From an uncultured Steroidobacter sp. (GTDB lineage Bacteria; Pseudomonadota; Gammaproteobacteria; Steroidobacterales; Steroidobacteraceae): 64,000 nucleotides of DNA. The notes below the pieces were generated by a model that had not been told where the DNA came from, searched no databases, and was given only the letters and a program-made list of their open reading frames with translations. The stretch spans positions 124,001 through 188,000 of the forward strand of contig CALMII010000004.1 in the NCBI GenBank assembly GCA_937864115.1, written 5' to 3'. Positions 1-9,494 of the stretch are shown piece by piece. Position 1 is the stretch's first letter. Every line of letters starts with the position of its first letter. Made by a program: the position numbers and the translations under genes.

Positions 1-556
1 GGTTCTGCGCCTTGCAGTAGGGGCAGTCGGAGCGATAGAAGTACCAAATACCCGCCGACCCAGCGATGTCCTTTGCCACCTGCTCGCTGGCTTCGCGCGC
101 CACTTCATCGAAGACTCGCGCACCGTAGCTTGAGATTGGACGTCGATTGTTCTCATCAAGCATTGGATCCGACATGACCACACGCTGCGCAGTGAGTGCG
201 AAGCGCTCCGCCATATCCATGCCGTAACGCTGCAACAGAAAGTACGCCCTTACATTCTCGGGGGTGGGATTCTCGAGCGCCGCGTCTCGATATTTCGGCA
301 GTGCCTCCCTCATCCACGCAGCGGAGAAGGGCGCGGGCTCCGGCGATGACGACACGATCGGCTCCGGCGGCGATACGTGTTCCGAGCTAGGCTCTTCCGC
401 CTTGGTCTCCGGCTCCGGGAGAGGAATCGGTTCCCTCCAATACCAGCCACGCTCTTTCTCTGCGTAGTACGGTGGAACACCCGGTTCCTCCGCCGCGAGG
501 ATTGCGCTCGACACAAAGCAGAACGCAAGGAGCGTCAGTCTCCAGCGGTTGACCAT
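1..556 (-). CDS. traF: TraF, thioredoxin-like F-type conjugal transfer protein (partial, C-terminus outside window)
   Basis: Reading leftward from an ATG at 556, an open frame runs off the window start. It begins with a signal peptide (MVNRWRLTLLAFCFVSSAILA) followed by a Pro/Glu-rich linker. At the window edge it reaches the thioredoxin-like motif WYFYRSDCPYCKAQN, with a CPYC redox pair. TraF is a periplasmic protein of F-type pilus assembly, and some lineages such as this one keep the CXXC. The ATG overlaps the 3' end of traN by 22 bp, so the two are probably translationally coupled. Family order (traN-traF-traH-traG) predicts traH and traG to the left, outside the window. Confidence 0.85.
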   Translation of the reverse strand, partial: MVNRWRLTLLAFCFVSSAILAAEEPGVPPYYAEKERGWYWREPIPLPEPETKAEEPSSEHVSPPEPIVSSSPEPAPFSAAWMREALPKYRDAALENPTPENVRAYFLLQRYGMDMAERFALTAQRVVMSDPMLDENNRRPISSYGARVFDEVAREASEQVAKDIAGSAGIWYFYRSDCPYCKAQN

Positions 557-3276
557 AGATCCTCCCGGATGTCCTCGCGTGCTTCATCGAAGTACTCAGC
601 GGCATCCACCTGGTCCTGGATGCGCTCCGGCGCACTCGGCGCAGGGAACCGCGCAGACGAATTTCGGGTGACGTTATCGAGCGCATAGTCTGTATCGAAC
701 TGTGGCGCCGACTGCGGGATGACTCCGTTGGCTGCAAGAATGCCGTACCACTGCTCGAGATCGACTTGCTCCCAATCCAATGCCTGAAGCTGTTCGATCG
801 TAAGGCCAGGACATTGCGCGGCCTCAAGCGGACCGGTGTCGATCGTGAACTGCGTTGTCGCACTCTCCATCACGATTCGCGCAAGCGGAGAGTCGTAGCA
901 GCAGTAGACGTCGCGCGTCTCGACGCAACCGAACACGCTGTCGGACGCGCAGTACTGACCAAGGCGATTGCATGACTGCAGTTCGCGCTTCGCTGACAAC
1001 ATGAACTCCTCTTCCTCGCACTCCCAGATGATGTCTATGAGAATGTTGAGAATGAGGTAGATGGCGTACACCCAGGCGATCACGTTCAATACCGCAGCGA
1101 ATCCTTCGCTTAACGCGCCGTTTGCGATGAACTCCCCTGTCGCGGCGTCTGTCGTTCCACCAAAGAACATGCCAGCTACTTCGGCACCAAATGTTTCGGC
1201 GACAAACTCTGCTGTCGCTGTGACCATCTCTTGCTTTAGCGCTTCCAGGCTGAACGACTCGATCGCCTCAACCGCGGCTCCACCGTAGCTCTGAGTCAAA
1301 CTTCCCCACGCCGAAGTGAACGGCTGAGTAATCGTGCTCCAGCTTTCCGCCGCAAAGTTTTGAACCGCGCTCCATGCGCCGGGAACATTCATCCCGGCGT
1401 TCGCGAGGATCTCGCCCAGTTGCATTTTCTGAGCCAAGTCGTAGCTGGCCATCGTGAGCTGAAGGTAGTCGGACAAGCTCACGCCGACTGGCATGTTGCA
1501 GCAGTCTTGATATCCGCCGAGTGCTTGCTTGCACTCCATTGCTTCGCCCGCAAAGATCTCGCACAACAGAAGATTGTTGTCGGGACAGTCCATCTCCATC
1601 GACATGAACGTCATCGCGGTCAGCGCGCCGGCGGCCGCAGCAAAATCGGGATTCGTTTCGCGCGTGGGTGTGATGCACTCATCTCCCATGCAACGAATCG
1701 GCCCATCACATGTAACCGTAGTCGTCGAGCCGCCGGGCAATCCAACGTCGTAACCGCAATCCCACGTCTCGCCCCATGCATAGCAGGTCCCCGACTCGCC
1801 CATCGCTCCAGGAAGACACGTCGACCTCACGTATGCGCACTCAGGGTTCGTCTCGAACTGTGCGCATCCGTTAGGGTTGCCGCCTTCGTTCACCGGACAA
1901 CGAAGAACTCCCTGCGCATCCGTGAAGCACTCGAGTTCGCCGTTGAACGGCCGGCAGTTCGCGTTGATCGTGCCGCGGCGACAGAGGGACGAATAGCCCG
2001 GCAGCGGCCCGGGCGAAAGCGTCTCTTGGCAGATGGGGAAACCATTGATGTTGATGCACGGCACATCCATCGCCGGTCCATCGACACATTGAAGTTCTGT
2101 TACTTGGCACGCGCCATCGTTGATACCGCCGATCAAGGCCTCGCACTCAGGGCCGTAGTACCACTGGTCTTGAGTAACCAACGCCGCTTCGTCGTAGAGC
2201 AGCCTGATTCGCGCGTAGCCCTCGCCATTGCCGTACACCGACACGCGAATTCGAAAATTGAGAACGCCTTCCTCCTGAAACGCGGCAGTGAGATCCACAC
2301 CCGGATTCACGTTCCAGTTCGTGCGTAGCTCGCACGGTCCGCCGGTTTCAGGCGGGAAGTTGGCGTTCGGTCCCTGCCAGACGAGATCGTCTGCCAGGTA
2401 GATCTGCATGTAGTCGTCCCAAATCGCTTGCTCGAGCCGTGCGCTCGTAATTGCAGCAGGGTTGTCGACTTGAACAGAGACATTCTGTTCGAAGATCGTG
2501 CAGCGACCGGCCCAGTAGTTGTTGCCCACACGCCCGACGAAGACGTCGAGACACCCCGGGCCACACGATGCGACACCTCCATCGCCACCGATGAGCTGCA
2601 CCAGACCTGCGTCGTATTCGTGCACGACCTCGCAGCTCTCTTCCGGCAGCACGACGCGATTGCAGAATCGTAAGTCCTCAACGTGCGTTGAGCTTCCAGA
2701 TCCGGTGGGAATCTCGACTGACTCGCATTCACCGAAGAACGTGTCGAAGATCGGGTCATCCCCGTCAAGGATCTCCATTGAGCGCACCATCGACGGATCG
2801 GTGCTCATGTCCGGATGCGATCGCGATGTCGCGCTGTCACGGACGGTCCGCACGGCTTCTGCTTGTGCGGAGGCCTCCCCTTCCATGCGCCCCGACACGG
2901 CGGAACTGATCGCCAACGCCGCCGGGTGATCGCCGAAGGCGTCCATCATGGCGGTCACGTCGTCCTGGCTACCGCTTGATTGAAACAGCTGCGTGGCGTC
3001 GATGGATTCGGCGCCTGACTGACCCTGGAAGTAGATGCTCGTTCCATCAGTCGTAGGACCGGTCAGCAAGGAACGTCCGAAGTCCTCACCTTCTTGCGAA
3101 CCTGGCGGCCGCGGCGGTGGCGCTTGCGCGAACGCCATCATGGGAGACGCCATCAGACCGAGAGCGGTTGCCGTCAGATAGGTGACGTACATCGGCTGAG
3201 TCACGATCGCGATCGACACGAGTCCGCAAATGACTCGCTTCGCACCCATGAGAAGCGTTGCGCGCCTGGTGCTCAC
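535..3276 (-). CDS. traN: TraN, mating-pair stabilisation outer-membrane protein
   Basis: Large, very cysteine-rich exported protein (about 913 aa) encoded between traU and traF, matching TraN of SXT/GGI-type systems; F TraN is smaller, about 600 aa. TraN sits in the outer membrane of the donor and stabilises contact with the recipient. A hydrophobic N-terminal stretch ends in AFAQ, a plausible signal peptidase site. Many paired cysteines (CGPGC, CXXXC clusters) cover the middle. The C-terminal half has a hydrophobic helical segment and a further Cys-rich block. I chose the GTG at 3276: it follows the upstream stop by one base and has an AGGGAG ribosome site at good spacing. An ATG at 3315 would add 13 residues and overlap the upstream gene. 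Confidence 0.88.
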   Translation of the reverse strand: MSTRRATLLMGAKRVICGLVSIAIVTQPMYVTYLTATALGLMASPMMAFAQAPPPRPPGSQEGEDFGRSLLTGPTTDGTSIYFQGQSGAESIDATQLFQSSGSQDDVTAMMDAFGDHPAALAISSAVSGRMEGEASAQAEAVRTVRDSATSRSHPDMSTDPSMVRSMEILDGDDPIFDTFFGECESVEIPTGSGSSTHVEDLRFCNRVVLPEESCEVVHEYDAGLVQLIGGDGGVASCGPGCLDVFVGRVGNNYWAGRCTIFEQNVSVQVDNPAAITSARLEQAIWDDYMQIYLADDLVWQGPNANFPPETGGPCELRTNWNVNPGVDLTAAFQEEGVLNFRIRVSVYGNGEGYARIRLLYDEAALVTQDQWYYGPECEALIGGINDGACQVTELQCVDGPAMDVPCININGFPICQETLSPGPLPGYSSLCRRGTINANCRPFNGELECFTDAQGVLRCPVNEGGNPNGCAQFETNPECAYVRSTCLPGAMGESGTCYAWGETWDCGYDVGLPGGSTTTVTCDGPIRCMGDECITPTRETNPDFAAAAGALTAMTFMSMEMDCPDNNLLLCEIFAGEAMECKQALGGYQDCCNMPVGVSLSDYLQLTMASYDLAQKMQLGEILANAGMNVPGAWSAVQNFAAESWSTITQPFTSAWGSLTQSYGGAAVEAIESFSLEALKQEMVTATAEFVAETFGAEVAGMFFGGTTDAATGEFIANGALSEGFAAVLNVIAWVYAIYLILNILIDIIWECEEEEFMLSAKRELQSCNRLGQYCASDSVFGCVETRDVYCCYDSPLARIVMESATTQFTIDTGPLEAAQCPGLTIEQLQALDWEQVDLEQWYGILAANGVIPQSAPQFDTDYALDNVTRNSSARFPAPSAPERIQDQVDAAEYFDEAREDIREDLWSTAGD

Positions 3277-3277
3277 G

Positions 3278-3742
3278 TCAAAGGTCTCCCTCAGAGCCCG
3301 CGCTCTGAAGAGCATGCTTCTCGAGCGCTAGCGCCACTCGCTTGTCTATCTCGGCCCGTATGCGTTCTCGCTCGAGGATCTCTGATGCGAATTTGGATAC
3401 TTCTGCGCCATAGGTCCGAGTAAACCGGCCCGCATCAAAGGTTAGATAGATGGCGAAGAGGATCCAGAACGGTGTCCACAAGACACGCGAGTCGACTGCA
3501 TCGGTGGCGGAACGGACTTCCGGCCAACGAAGCATTGCGTAGAAAACGATTGCTGTGACGAGAGTGAGCGCAGCAGTCACCGCAGCGCGCGCGAGTACGA
3601 TGTACGCATCGACAACGTGCATCCAGATGATGCGCTTCCGATCCTTGCCGACGATCTGCTTCGCGCGCGCGTAGGCGGCGTCTACTTCGTCCCAGCATTG
3701 CTCGACCGTCGTGTCCGTTCCCATCAAGGTTTGTGCTTCCAC
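3278..3742 (-). CDS. Hypothetical two-helix membrane protein in the tra operon
   Basis: A protein of 154 aa lying between traU and traN in the same orientation. Two hydrophobic helices are visible, around residues 50-75 and 87-103, with charged helical ends rich in Arg/Lys/Glu. The C-terminal part is predicted helical or coiled coil (ILERERIRAEIDKRVALAL). The GTG at 3742 has a GAGGAG ribosome site inside the end of traU; an ATG at 3724 is an alternative. I do not recognise a family. Its position suggests an accessory role in the transfer apparatus, but that is inference from context. Confidence 0.7.
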   Translation of the reverse strand: MEAQTLMGTDTTVEQCWDEVDAAYARAKQIVGKDRKRIIWMHVVDAYIVLARAAVTAALTLVTAIVFYAMLRWPEVRSATDAVDSRVLWTPFWILFAIYLTFDAGRFTRTYGAEVSKFASEILERERIRAEIDKRVALALEKHALQSAGSEGDL

Positions 3743-3758
3743 GGGCCTTCACTCCTCT

Positions 3759-4868
3759 TCAGCGCAGACAGCAATCCGTCCAGCGCCACAGCACGTACAC
3801 GAAGTCCTCGCCGATCGATGGAATGTTTCGCCATTCGCCCCACAGGAAAGTGGGCACGCCGATGTTGTGGCAGCAGCTCTGGGTCCACTGGTAGTCGTCG
3901 ATCTGGGGCACGCCCGTGCCTGTCGTTGCCGGCGTTGGGATGCGCGTGGAGTTGTCGGCTTCGGGCAGCGGATAGAGCTGCGACATTTTGTACTGCTGCT
4001 TCGGCATCATCGGATAGATCTCGCCGCCGCAAAGCGCGTCATCGCCGATCGTGCGCCAGGCAAGGCCTCGACGATGGAGCGAAGCCAGTGCGCGTGTTGC
4101 AAGCAAGCTAGTGACGCGAGGCGGACTGCCACCGGCAGGAACGTTTCCGGTGAACGGGTAGAGATTTCCCCAGCACCCGGCGCACCACCACATCCGATCG
4201 ATGGGGTTGCCGAAAGTCGTGGCGGCGCAGTCCGCGGGACAAGCAGCCTGAAGGAGTGGATTTGCTGCAACCGCGACTTCGGGCTGTGTAAAAACGGCGA
4301 GCTCGTCTTCGACCCAGGTCGGGTCGATCTCACTCATATATAAGAGGTCGAAATCGGAGAATCCGCCCGCGTTGCACTCCGGGGCCAGCAGCAGCTCCAA
4401 GATCTCGTAGAGCGGGAAGGAGAACCAGTGGAAGTTGTAGAACTGATTGCTGGCACTTCCGCCGTCAGATCCGTCCTTCATTCCCCACAGCCGGTACGAT
4501 TCTCGGATGGTCGTGCCGCCCAACGCCGGTGAGCAGTAGGGCTTGCGCACGAGCTCGACCAGCGCGGTCGGCGACCACATCCCCAGCGTGAAACCCACCT
4601 CGGGCACACCGCCATTTCCCTCGCAGAAGCAGATGGCCTCCTCGGAAGCTTCCTCGGGCACCTCTCCTTCACCCATCTGCGCCGCGCCCATGATCCGCAT
4701 GGGGAACAGGCAAGACCAGCAAATGTTCGTAACGAGACCCGAGCCCCATACCTCACCGTCAGGACACATGATGTCGTTCGGATCGGTTGTCGTGACCTGT
4801 GCGCGCGCCTGAAGACCGAATCCAAGGGCGACGAGAACAGCGACGACGCGTAAACAGAGCTTGCTCAC
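3759..4868 (-). CDS. traU: TraU, F-type conjugal transfer protein
   Basis: 369 aa with an N-terminal signal peptide (VVAVLVALGFGLQARAQ) and the cysteine-rich pattern typical of TraU, including ICWSCLFPMRIMG near residue 50 and CWGNLYPFTG. TraU is periplasmic or outer-membrane associated and needed for DNA transfer, though not strictly for pilus assembly in F. The GTG start overlaps the stop of the trbC/traW gene (GTGA), indicating translational coupling. Length and position between traW and traN agree with SXT- and GGI-type clusters. Confidence 0.93.
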   Translation of the reverse strand: MSKLCLRVVAVLVALGFGLQARAQVTTTDPNDIMCPDGEVWGSGLVTNICWSCLFPMRIMGAAQMGEGEVPEEASEEAICFCEGNGGVPEVGFTLGMWSPTALVELVRKPYCSPALGGTTIRESYRLWGMKDGSDGGSASNQFYNFHWFSFPLYEILELLLAPECNAGGFSDFDLLYMSEIDPTWVEDELAVFTQPEVAVAANPLLQAACPADCAATTFGNPIDRMWWCAGCWGNLYPFTGNVPAGGSPPRVTSLLATRALASLHRRGLAWRTIGDDALCGGEIYPMMPKQQYKMSQLYPLPEADNSTRIPTPATTGTGVPQIDDYQWTQSCCHNIGVPTFLWGEWRNIPSIGEDFVYVLWRWTDCCLR

Positions 4869-6055
4869 GACGTTTCTCCCAGCGCGATCTCGCGCACGAG
4901 CAACTGACTTCCGCGAGTCGATACCGCCGCCGGCAAGCGTTGGATCTGGAAGCGCTCCGCCAACACGCGGGGCAGCACATAGACCGTGCCCTTGAGCTCA
5001 CGCTCGAGCTCGGTCAGGAACTCCCATGCGCGATCGACGTCGACGGTGGATGTGAGCAGGATGACGCCCCGCCCTGTCGCTCTTACCCGGTTCGCTTCCT
5101 CGAGCGCTTTCTTCACATGCCGCGGGTCCGTGCCGCGAAATGCAATGACCGTCTTCGACAGCGTCGTCCATGACAACGGATTGATTGTCTCGCCGGCACG
5201 TACCAGCACTGCGCCTTTCGCGTCGTGCAGGTCTTCGGTCACTCGTACGGAGGGATCGATCGCGTACTCGCGTGCTTCCTTCACATCCGGCAGGTGCACG
5301 AAGTCGCTCTTCTTCTTCCAGAATCGTTCAACCGCTTTGGCCTTCTCCGCCTGCCAGTCTATTGACGCGAGCCGGCGCTGCATCTCGACGACGAGATCTG
5401 CCTCTCGGATCTCATGAACCGTGCCCCGGCGCGGCAGACTCACGTTCTCGTTCTTCGCGGCCGTGCTGGCCAGGCGACGGAACAGATTCAACGTGACGTC
5501 GCCCTCGATGCGCACCTCATGTGGAGGGCGGACAAACGTGACCATGGTCGGCACGACGGTCACGGCGTGACGCTTGAACCGAGTCGGATCCACAATGATG
5601 TTGGGAACGCGATCGCCCAACTCGGCTTTGGCGAGCTTGCCAAGCTGCCGGGCGAGATCCTGGATGCTTTTGCCTTCTGGCACGCCGCGCAGCACGAACG
5701 TCACGTCGGGCGCCGTTGCTTCTTCGAGCAGAGCGATGAGCGTCGCACGAGGTAATGACAGAGAGCCGAAGATCAGCGTCTTGTGTGAACTGATCCCGCG
5801 CTGCTGCTCTCTTCGCTCGCGCAACTCCTGCGGCACCGAGGCGTCCGCGATTCCCTCGGCCACTGCGATCGCCTGATCGCTGGGTTGCGTTCGCAGCCAG
5901 TCAGGCGCGCCCTCCTCCTGCGCGCGATCGAGAATCGCTCTTGAGCGCTCGAGCCAGGCCTCGTCCTCCTCGGTCGCAGCAGCCGTCATGCTCGCAAGCG
6001 CGAGCACGAGGCACGCGCTACCAGAGAGGAACCGCGCGACCGATGATTTGATCAT
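4865..6055 (-). CDS. TrbC-TraW fusion protein, F-type pilus assembly
   Basis: 396 aa secreted protein (signal peptide ending near SMTAAA). Residues about 90-200 match TrbC: FGSLSLPRATLIALLEEA and, later, VPNIIVDPTRFKRH with VPTMV. Residues about 255-390 match TraW: YAIDPSVRVTEDL followed by AGETINPL. In F these are two proteins that interact in the periplasm during pilus assembly; here one polypeptide holds both, as in some SXT-like elements. The ATG at 6055 overlaps the end of the signal-peptidase gene by 38 bp. No separate trbC or traW is seen in the window. Confidence 0.88.
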   Translation of the reverse strand: MIKSSVARFLSGSACLVLALASMTAAATEEDEAWLERSRAILDRAQEEGAPDWLRTQPSDQAIAVAEGIADASVPQELRERREQQRGISSHKTLIFGSLSLPRATLIALLEEATAPDVTFVLRGVPEGKSIQDLARQLGKLAKAELGDRVPNIIVDPTRFKRHAVTVVPTMVTFVRPPHEVRIEGDVTLNLFRRLASTAAKNENVSLPRRGTVHEIREADLVVEMQRRLASIDWQAEKAKAVERFWKKKSDFVHLPDVKEAREYAIDPSVRVTEDLHDAKGAVLVRAGETINPLSWTTLSKTVIAFRGTDPRHVKKALEEANRVRATGRGVILLTSTVDVDRAWEFLTELERELKGTVYVLPRVLAERFQIQRLPAAVSTRGSQLLVREIALGETS

Positions 6056-6560
6056 GGCGGATGTATCCCCAGTAACGTGAGTCGAAGCTGCGCTCGTAAG
6101 TCCCTAGCATCGCGAACTGCCCGGTCGGGATTTGCTCGTCGCGCAGGAATTCATCGAGCCTGCGACCCATCTCGCGCAGCTTTTCGCCCGGCTGCACATG
6201 CGTGAGCGGTCCCCAGTGCCTGCCGTTGATGGAGATGCCTTGCTCCGTGACCGCGACGCGATCGCCTGGAACGCCAGCCATGATCTTCACCGCCGGCGTA
6301 CCCTTCTTGTAGAACGGCTCCATCTGGTCGGCCGCGAATGCTACGTAGTCGCCGCGGGTAACATCCCTGTCACGGAGATCGATCAGGAATACGGAGTACG
6401 GAAGGCAGTTCGCGCCTTTGACGTTATCGAACACCACTTTGTAGCGTCCCTGCATGTACAGCAGTGGCAGGCCAATGATCGCGGCCACGACCAACAACTT
6501 GATGAGCCGTTTGCTAGCGACGCCCCACGTGAGGGGCTCGCGCACTTCAGGGTTCGACAT
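6018..6560 (-). CDS. TraF/TrhF-type S26 signal peptidase of the conjugation system
   Basis: 180 aa from the ATG at 6560; an upstream in-frame ATG at 6644 would overlap trbI heavily. One N-terminal membrane anchor (residues about 20-36) precedes CLPYSVFLIDL, which holds the probable nucleophile Ser56. The Lys-containing box VKIMAGVPGD holds the likely general base Lys92, and the C-terminal segment resembles the family's conserved tail. Such peptidases (SXT TrsF, R27 TrhF) mature the pilin or other exported Tra proteins. The gene overlaps trbI upstream and trbC/traW downstream, so the three are tightly coupled. Confidence 0.85.
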   Translation of the reverse strand: MSNPEVREPLTWGVASKRLIKLLVVAAIIGLPLLYMQGRYKVVFDNVKGANCLPYSVFLIDLRDRDVTRGDYVAFAADQMEPFYKKGTPAVKIMAGVPGDRVAVTEQGISINGRHWGPLTHVQPGEKLREMGRRLDEFLRDEQIPTGQFAMLGTYERSFDSRYWGYIRHDQIIGRAVPLW

Positions 6561-6840
6561 AGATGTCCTTCGGCGCTCGCAGCACTGCTGAGCCATCGAG
6601 CACGATGAAACCTTGTTGCACGAGATCGTCCGCGGATTTGGCAATCGCCTCAGCGATGAGCTTCGCGCGCACCTTGCGTTCGTTGTCGTCGAGGGCCGGA
6701 TCGGTCGCGAGGGGCTTCAGCATCTCCTCCATGTCGACAACGACTAACCGCTGAGGCGGCGTCGAGAAGCGCTCGTATGCGACGCCACCGATGGCGCCGG
6801 CCACGGCCGCGATCAAGACGGAGAGCAACCCGCTGTGCAT
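6547..6840 (-). CDS. trbI: TrbI-like F-type inner-membrane transfer protein
   Basis: 97 aa with one N-terminal transmembrane helix (SVLIAAVAGAIGGVAYERF). The rest, including VVVDMEEMLKP and GFIVLDGSAVLRAPKDIYVEP, is the pattern of F-type TrbI. In F, TrbI is a small inner-membrane protein that affects pilus retraction. It lies directly after traC and just before the signal peptidase gene, as in related clusters. A GAGG ribosome site precedes the ATG. Confidence 0.82.
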   Translation of the reverse strand: MHSGLLSVLIAAVAGAIGGVAYERFSTPPQRLVVVDMEEMLKPLATDPALDDNERKVRAKLIAEAIAKSADDLVQQGFIVLDGSAVLRAPKDIYVEP

Positions 6841-6859
6841 AGGACCTCACCCCCCTTAG

Positions 6860-9325
6860 CTAGCTCGCCTTCGCGAGCCTTTGTGTTCGACTCGCCACGA
6901 CGTCCGCGATTGCCTCTTCGAGCGAGAGCCCTCGACTCAAGCGCGACGCCAATGCCTGCTTGTCGTTCGGATCCGTCGAGTACAGCAACGCTGTTTTCAT
7001 ATCGACGACGAAGCGTGCGATGCCCGCGCCGCGGCCGGTGCGCATGAAGATCTCGCTGAACACGCCCTTCTCGGTGCGAACGCCGCGAAGCACTTCGATC
7101 GCGTCTTCGTGCATCGCGAGTCGTCCCGTCTTGACGAGTTTCTCGACCGCCTCGGGAGTCTGTCCGAGCAGGAATTTGTTGGCGGTGTTCTCCCAGATCG
7201 CTTCACCAACCTCAGTCTTGTACAGATCGTTGACGGACTGGAGCATGAGGACCGCGGCTCCGCGGTACTTGCGCAACTGCCGGCATCCCTTCTCGATGAA
7301 TTTGCCCTCGGGGCCGGACGTGATGAGCTCCCAGCCCTCGTCAATGATGAGGAGCTTCGGCCGAGAGGCGTCGCTCAGGTACATCGCGCGCTGAATGATC
7401 GCCATCAGCTGAACGAGCACGACCTTCATCAGGTGCGGCCGGCCCTTGAGGTCCTCGAGCTCGAGCACGGTGAACGAGCTGTTGAACGTGACCGTCGCCG
7501 GCTTGTTGAACCAGCGTCCGTGCTCGCCTTTGCTCGTGAACGCAAAGAGCTGTTTGCCGAGATCATTCACACGTGAATCGAGCTTCCCGTCGAGATCGCG
7601 GCACTGCTCGAGGCGCGCCGCAAGCTCATCGATCGTCGCGGCCTTGCCACGCTCCTTGAACAGCTCCGCGATCTCCTTCTGAAGCGCGGCTTCCTGGTAC
7701 TCGCTGATCTGTCCCTTCGGCGAGACCATGCTGATGATGGCTGCATTCAGCAGGTCGCTCTGCTCGTCGTACTTCTCGATCGCCGAGAATGGGCTCATCG
7801 ACAGGTTGCTCTCTGCCGTGAACTCCAGGTGCTCACCTCGCAACGTGTGGCAGAGATTCTTGAAAGAGCGACCCACCTCGATCAGGTAGATATCCGCGCC
7901 GAGCGACATGTAGTTCGTGACCAGGAAGTTCACAAAGAAGCTCTTGCCTGAGCCCGATTCGGCCGCGACAACTGCGGAGTAGTTCGTTTGCGAGTCGAAC
8001 AGATCAACCGACATCAGCTGTCCGTTTCTGGATTGCAGCGTCATGACCGGATTGCCCGTTCCCTTCCAGTCGCCCACTACCGGCATCAACTGCACCGCGT
8101 GGCGTCCGGCCATCGTGCGATATCGCACGAGATTGCGCGCCGCGGACGGGTCCGCATTCATCGGCAGCGCATTGAAGAACACCGGCACCGCGATGAATCG
8201 ATCCTGCTGCAAGCGGTAGCCGAGCTCGCGGTAGTACGTGAGCAGATTGCCCTTCGCGCCTTCCAGATCCTCTTCATTGCGCGCGAACAGGCAAAAGGAC
8301 AGGTACGCCTGCACGACACGATCGCCATCCTCGATGGCATCGAAGAGCGTGTCGAAATCCTCCTTCTGCCGTTGCAGTCTCGGCATGTACTTCGCGAGCG
8401 GTCCCATCCGCTGCCACGTCGTCGTGTTCTTTTTGGCGGTCATCGCGGTGCGCGACTGCTCGGCATCCGGGAAGAGCACGTTCAAGGTGATGAGGATGTT
8501 TTCCCGGATGCCACGCGCACCGAGCTTCGCGTCGCCCAGGAATTGCGCCGCCTGCGTGAGATGCACGTACTCCGGCAACCGCTTCACGCAGAACGTCGCG
8601 ACATGCTGGTTGCCGACGCTCAGCCCTTGTTCCGTGACGCTGACGGTCGTCTCGGGATCGAAGATCTGATCGCGGACCGGGCGCTTTTCATCGTAGAGCA
8701 GTGCTTGCGTTCGCCAGGACGCTTCGGGGTCCCAGTTCAGGATCGATCCCATTAGACGTAGGTAGCGCTCTGGATCGAGTGTCCGAGGCGCCATGCCGAG
8801 CGTAGTCAGCACCTGCGTCGTCGAGCGTTTCAGCCGGCCGATGAGCTCGTGCTCCGCCTGGCTCGGCAGGGCCCCGCCGCATGGCACTTTGAGAGAGACA
8901 ACCACTTGGATGTCACGTAAACACGCGGGCAGATACTCGCTGATGCGTTCCCGGGTGTGGTGGCGCAACCAATCGGCTCGGCTGAACACGAGCGATGACG
9001 CAACGCGCCTGCCAAATGACAACTGTTCGCCCTTCGCGGGAACGCGTAGGGCCTTCATTCGAATCAACGACTCTTCGATATCAGGATTGGTCCACATCGA
9101 GAGCTGAAGCACCGTGTTCTTCGGATACTGCTGCGACAGCAGCACCTGCAGCTGCTGGAGGATGCGTTCCTCGACGCCGACGATCGGATAGCACAGCAGC
9201 GCGAATCCCAGCGTGCCGTCCGCGTGGAAGTAGGTGCCGTCTTCTTCGCTGTATGCCAGCGCCGAAAGCAATGTGTTGGGCGTTTCGCGCTCTAAGAGCC
9301 GCTGCTGCCGTTCACTGATCTCCAT
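6860..9325 (-). CDS. traC: TraC, VirB4-family ATPase of the type IV secretion system
   Basis: 821 aa, the usual TraC length. Walker A is intact (AESGSGKSFF, near residue 455), and Walker B reads LLIIDEGWEL near residue 658. The N-terminal half matches the TraC_F domain and the C-terminal half the VirB4/HerA-like ATPase core. TraC hydrolyses ATP at the cytoplasmic face of the inner membrane to drive pilus assembly. It follows the pilin gene and precedes trbI. Unlike TraD and TraI here, all expected catalytic residues are present. Confidence 0.96.
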   Translation of the reverse strand: MEISERQQRLLERETPNTLLSALAYSEEDGTYFHADGTLGFALLCYPIVGVEERILQQLQVLLSQQYPKNTVLQLSMWTNPDIEESLIRMKALRVPAKGEQLSFGRRVASSLVFSRADWLRHHTRERISEYLPACLRDIQVVVSLKVPCGGALPSQAEHELIGRLKRSTTQVLTTLGMAPRTLDPERYLRLMGSILNWDPEASWRTQALLYDEKRPVRDQIFDPETTVSVTEQGLSVGNQHVATFCVKRLPEYVHLTQAAQFLGDAKLGARGIRENILITLNVLFPDAEQSRTAMTAKKNTTTWQRMGPLAKYMPRLQRQKEDFDTLFDAIEDGDRVVQAYLSFCLFARNEEDLEGAKGNLLTYYRELGYRLQQDRFIAVPVFFNALPMNADPSAARNLVRYRTMAGRHAVQLMPVVGDWKGTGNPVMTLQSRNGQLMSVDLFDSQTNYSAVVAAESGSGKSFFVNFLVTNYMSLGADIYLIEVGRSFKNLCHTLRGEHLEFTAESNLSMSPFSAIEKYDEQSDLLNAAIISMVSPKGQISEYQEAALQKEIAELFKERGKAATIDELAARLEQCRDLDGKLDSRVNDLGKQLFAFTSKGEHGRWFNKPATVTFNSSFTVLELEDLKGRPHLMKVVLVQLMAIIQRAMYLSDASRPKLLIIDEGWELITSGPEGKFIEKGCRQLRKYRGAAVLMLQSVNDLYKTEVGEAIWENTANKFLLGQTPEAVEKLVKTGRLAMHEDAIEVLRGVRTEKGVFSEIFMRTGRGAGIARFVVDMKTALLYSTDPNDKQALASRLSRGLSLEEAIADVVASRTQRLAKAS

Positions 9326-9494
9326 GTGGACACTCCGAAGGACGCAAGAAAACTGGAATGCATTAATCGCGCGTATGCGCGTCGATCACCGATCCGAGTT
9401 ACTCCCTGGTGGGGCGCACGACGCGCCCGACCAGGGAGGCTCATTGCTCAAAACGACAGCGGCATGTTGAGACCGCCGCTGCGTTCACCTGCGC

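Noticed and set aside
1360..2328. 322-aa plus-strand open frame inside traN
   Set aside because: Opposite strand of a well-supported gene; Arg/His-rich composition typical of antisense shadows in GC-rich DNA.
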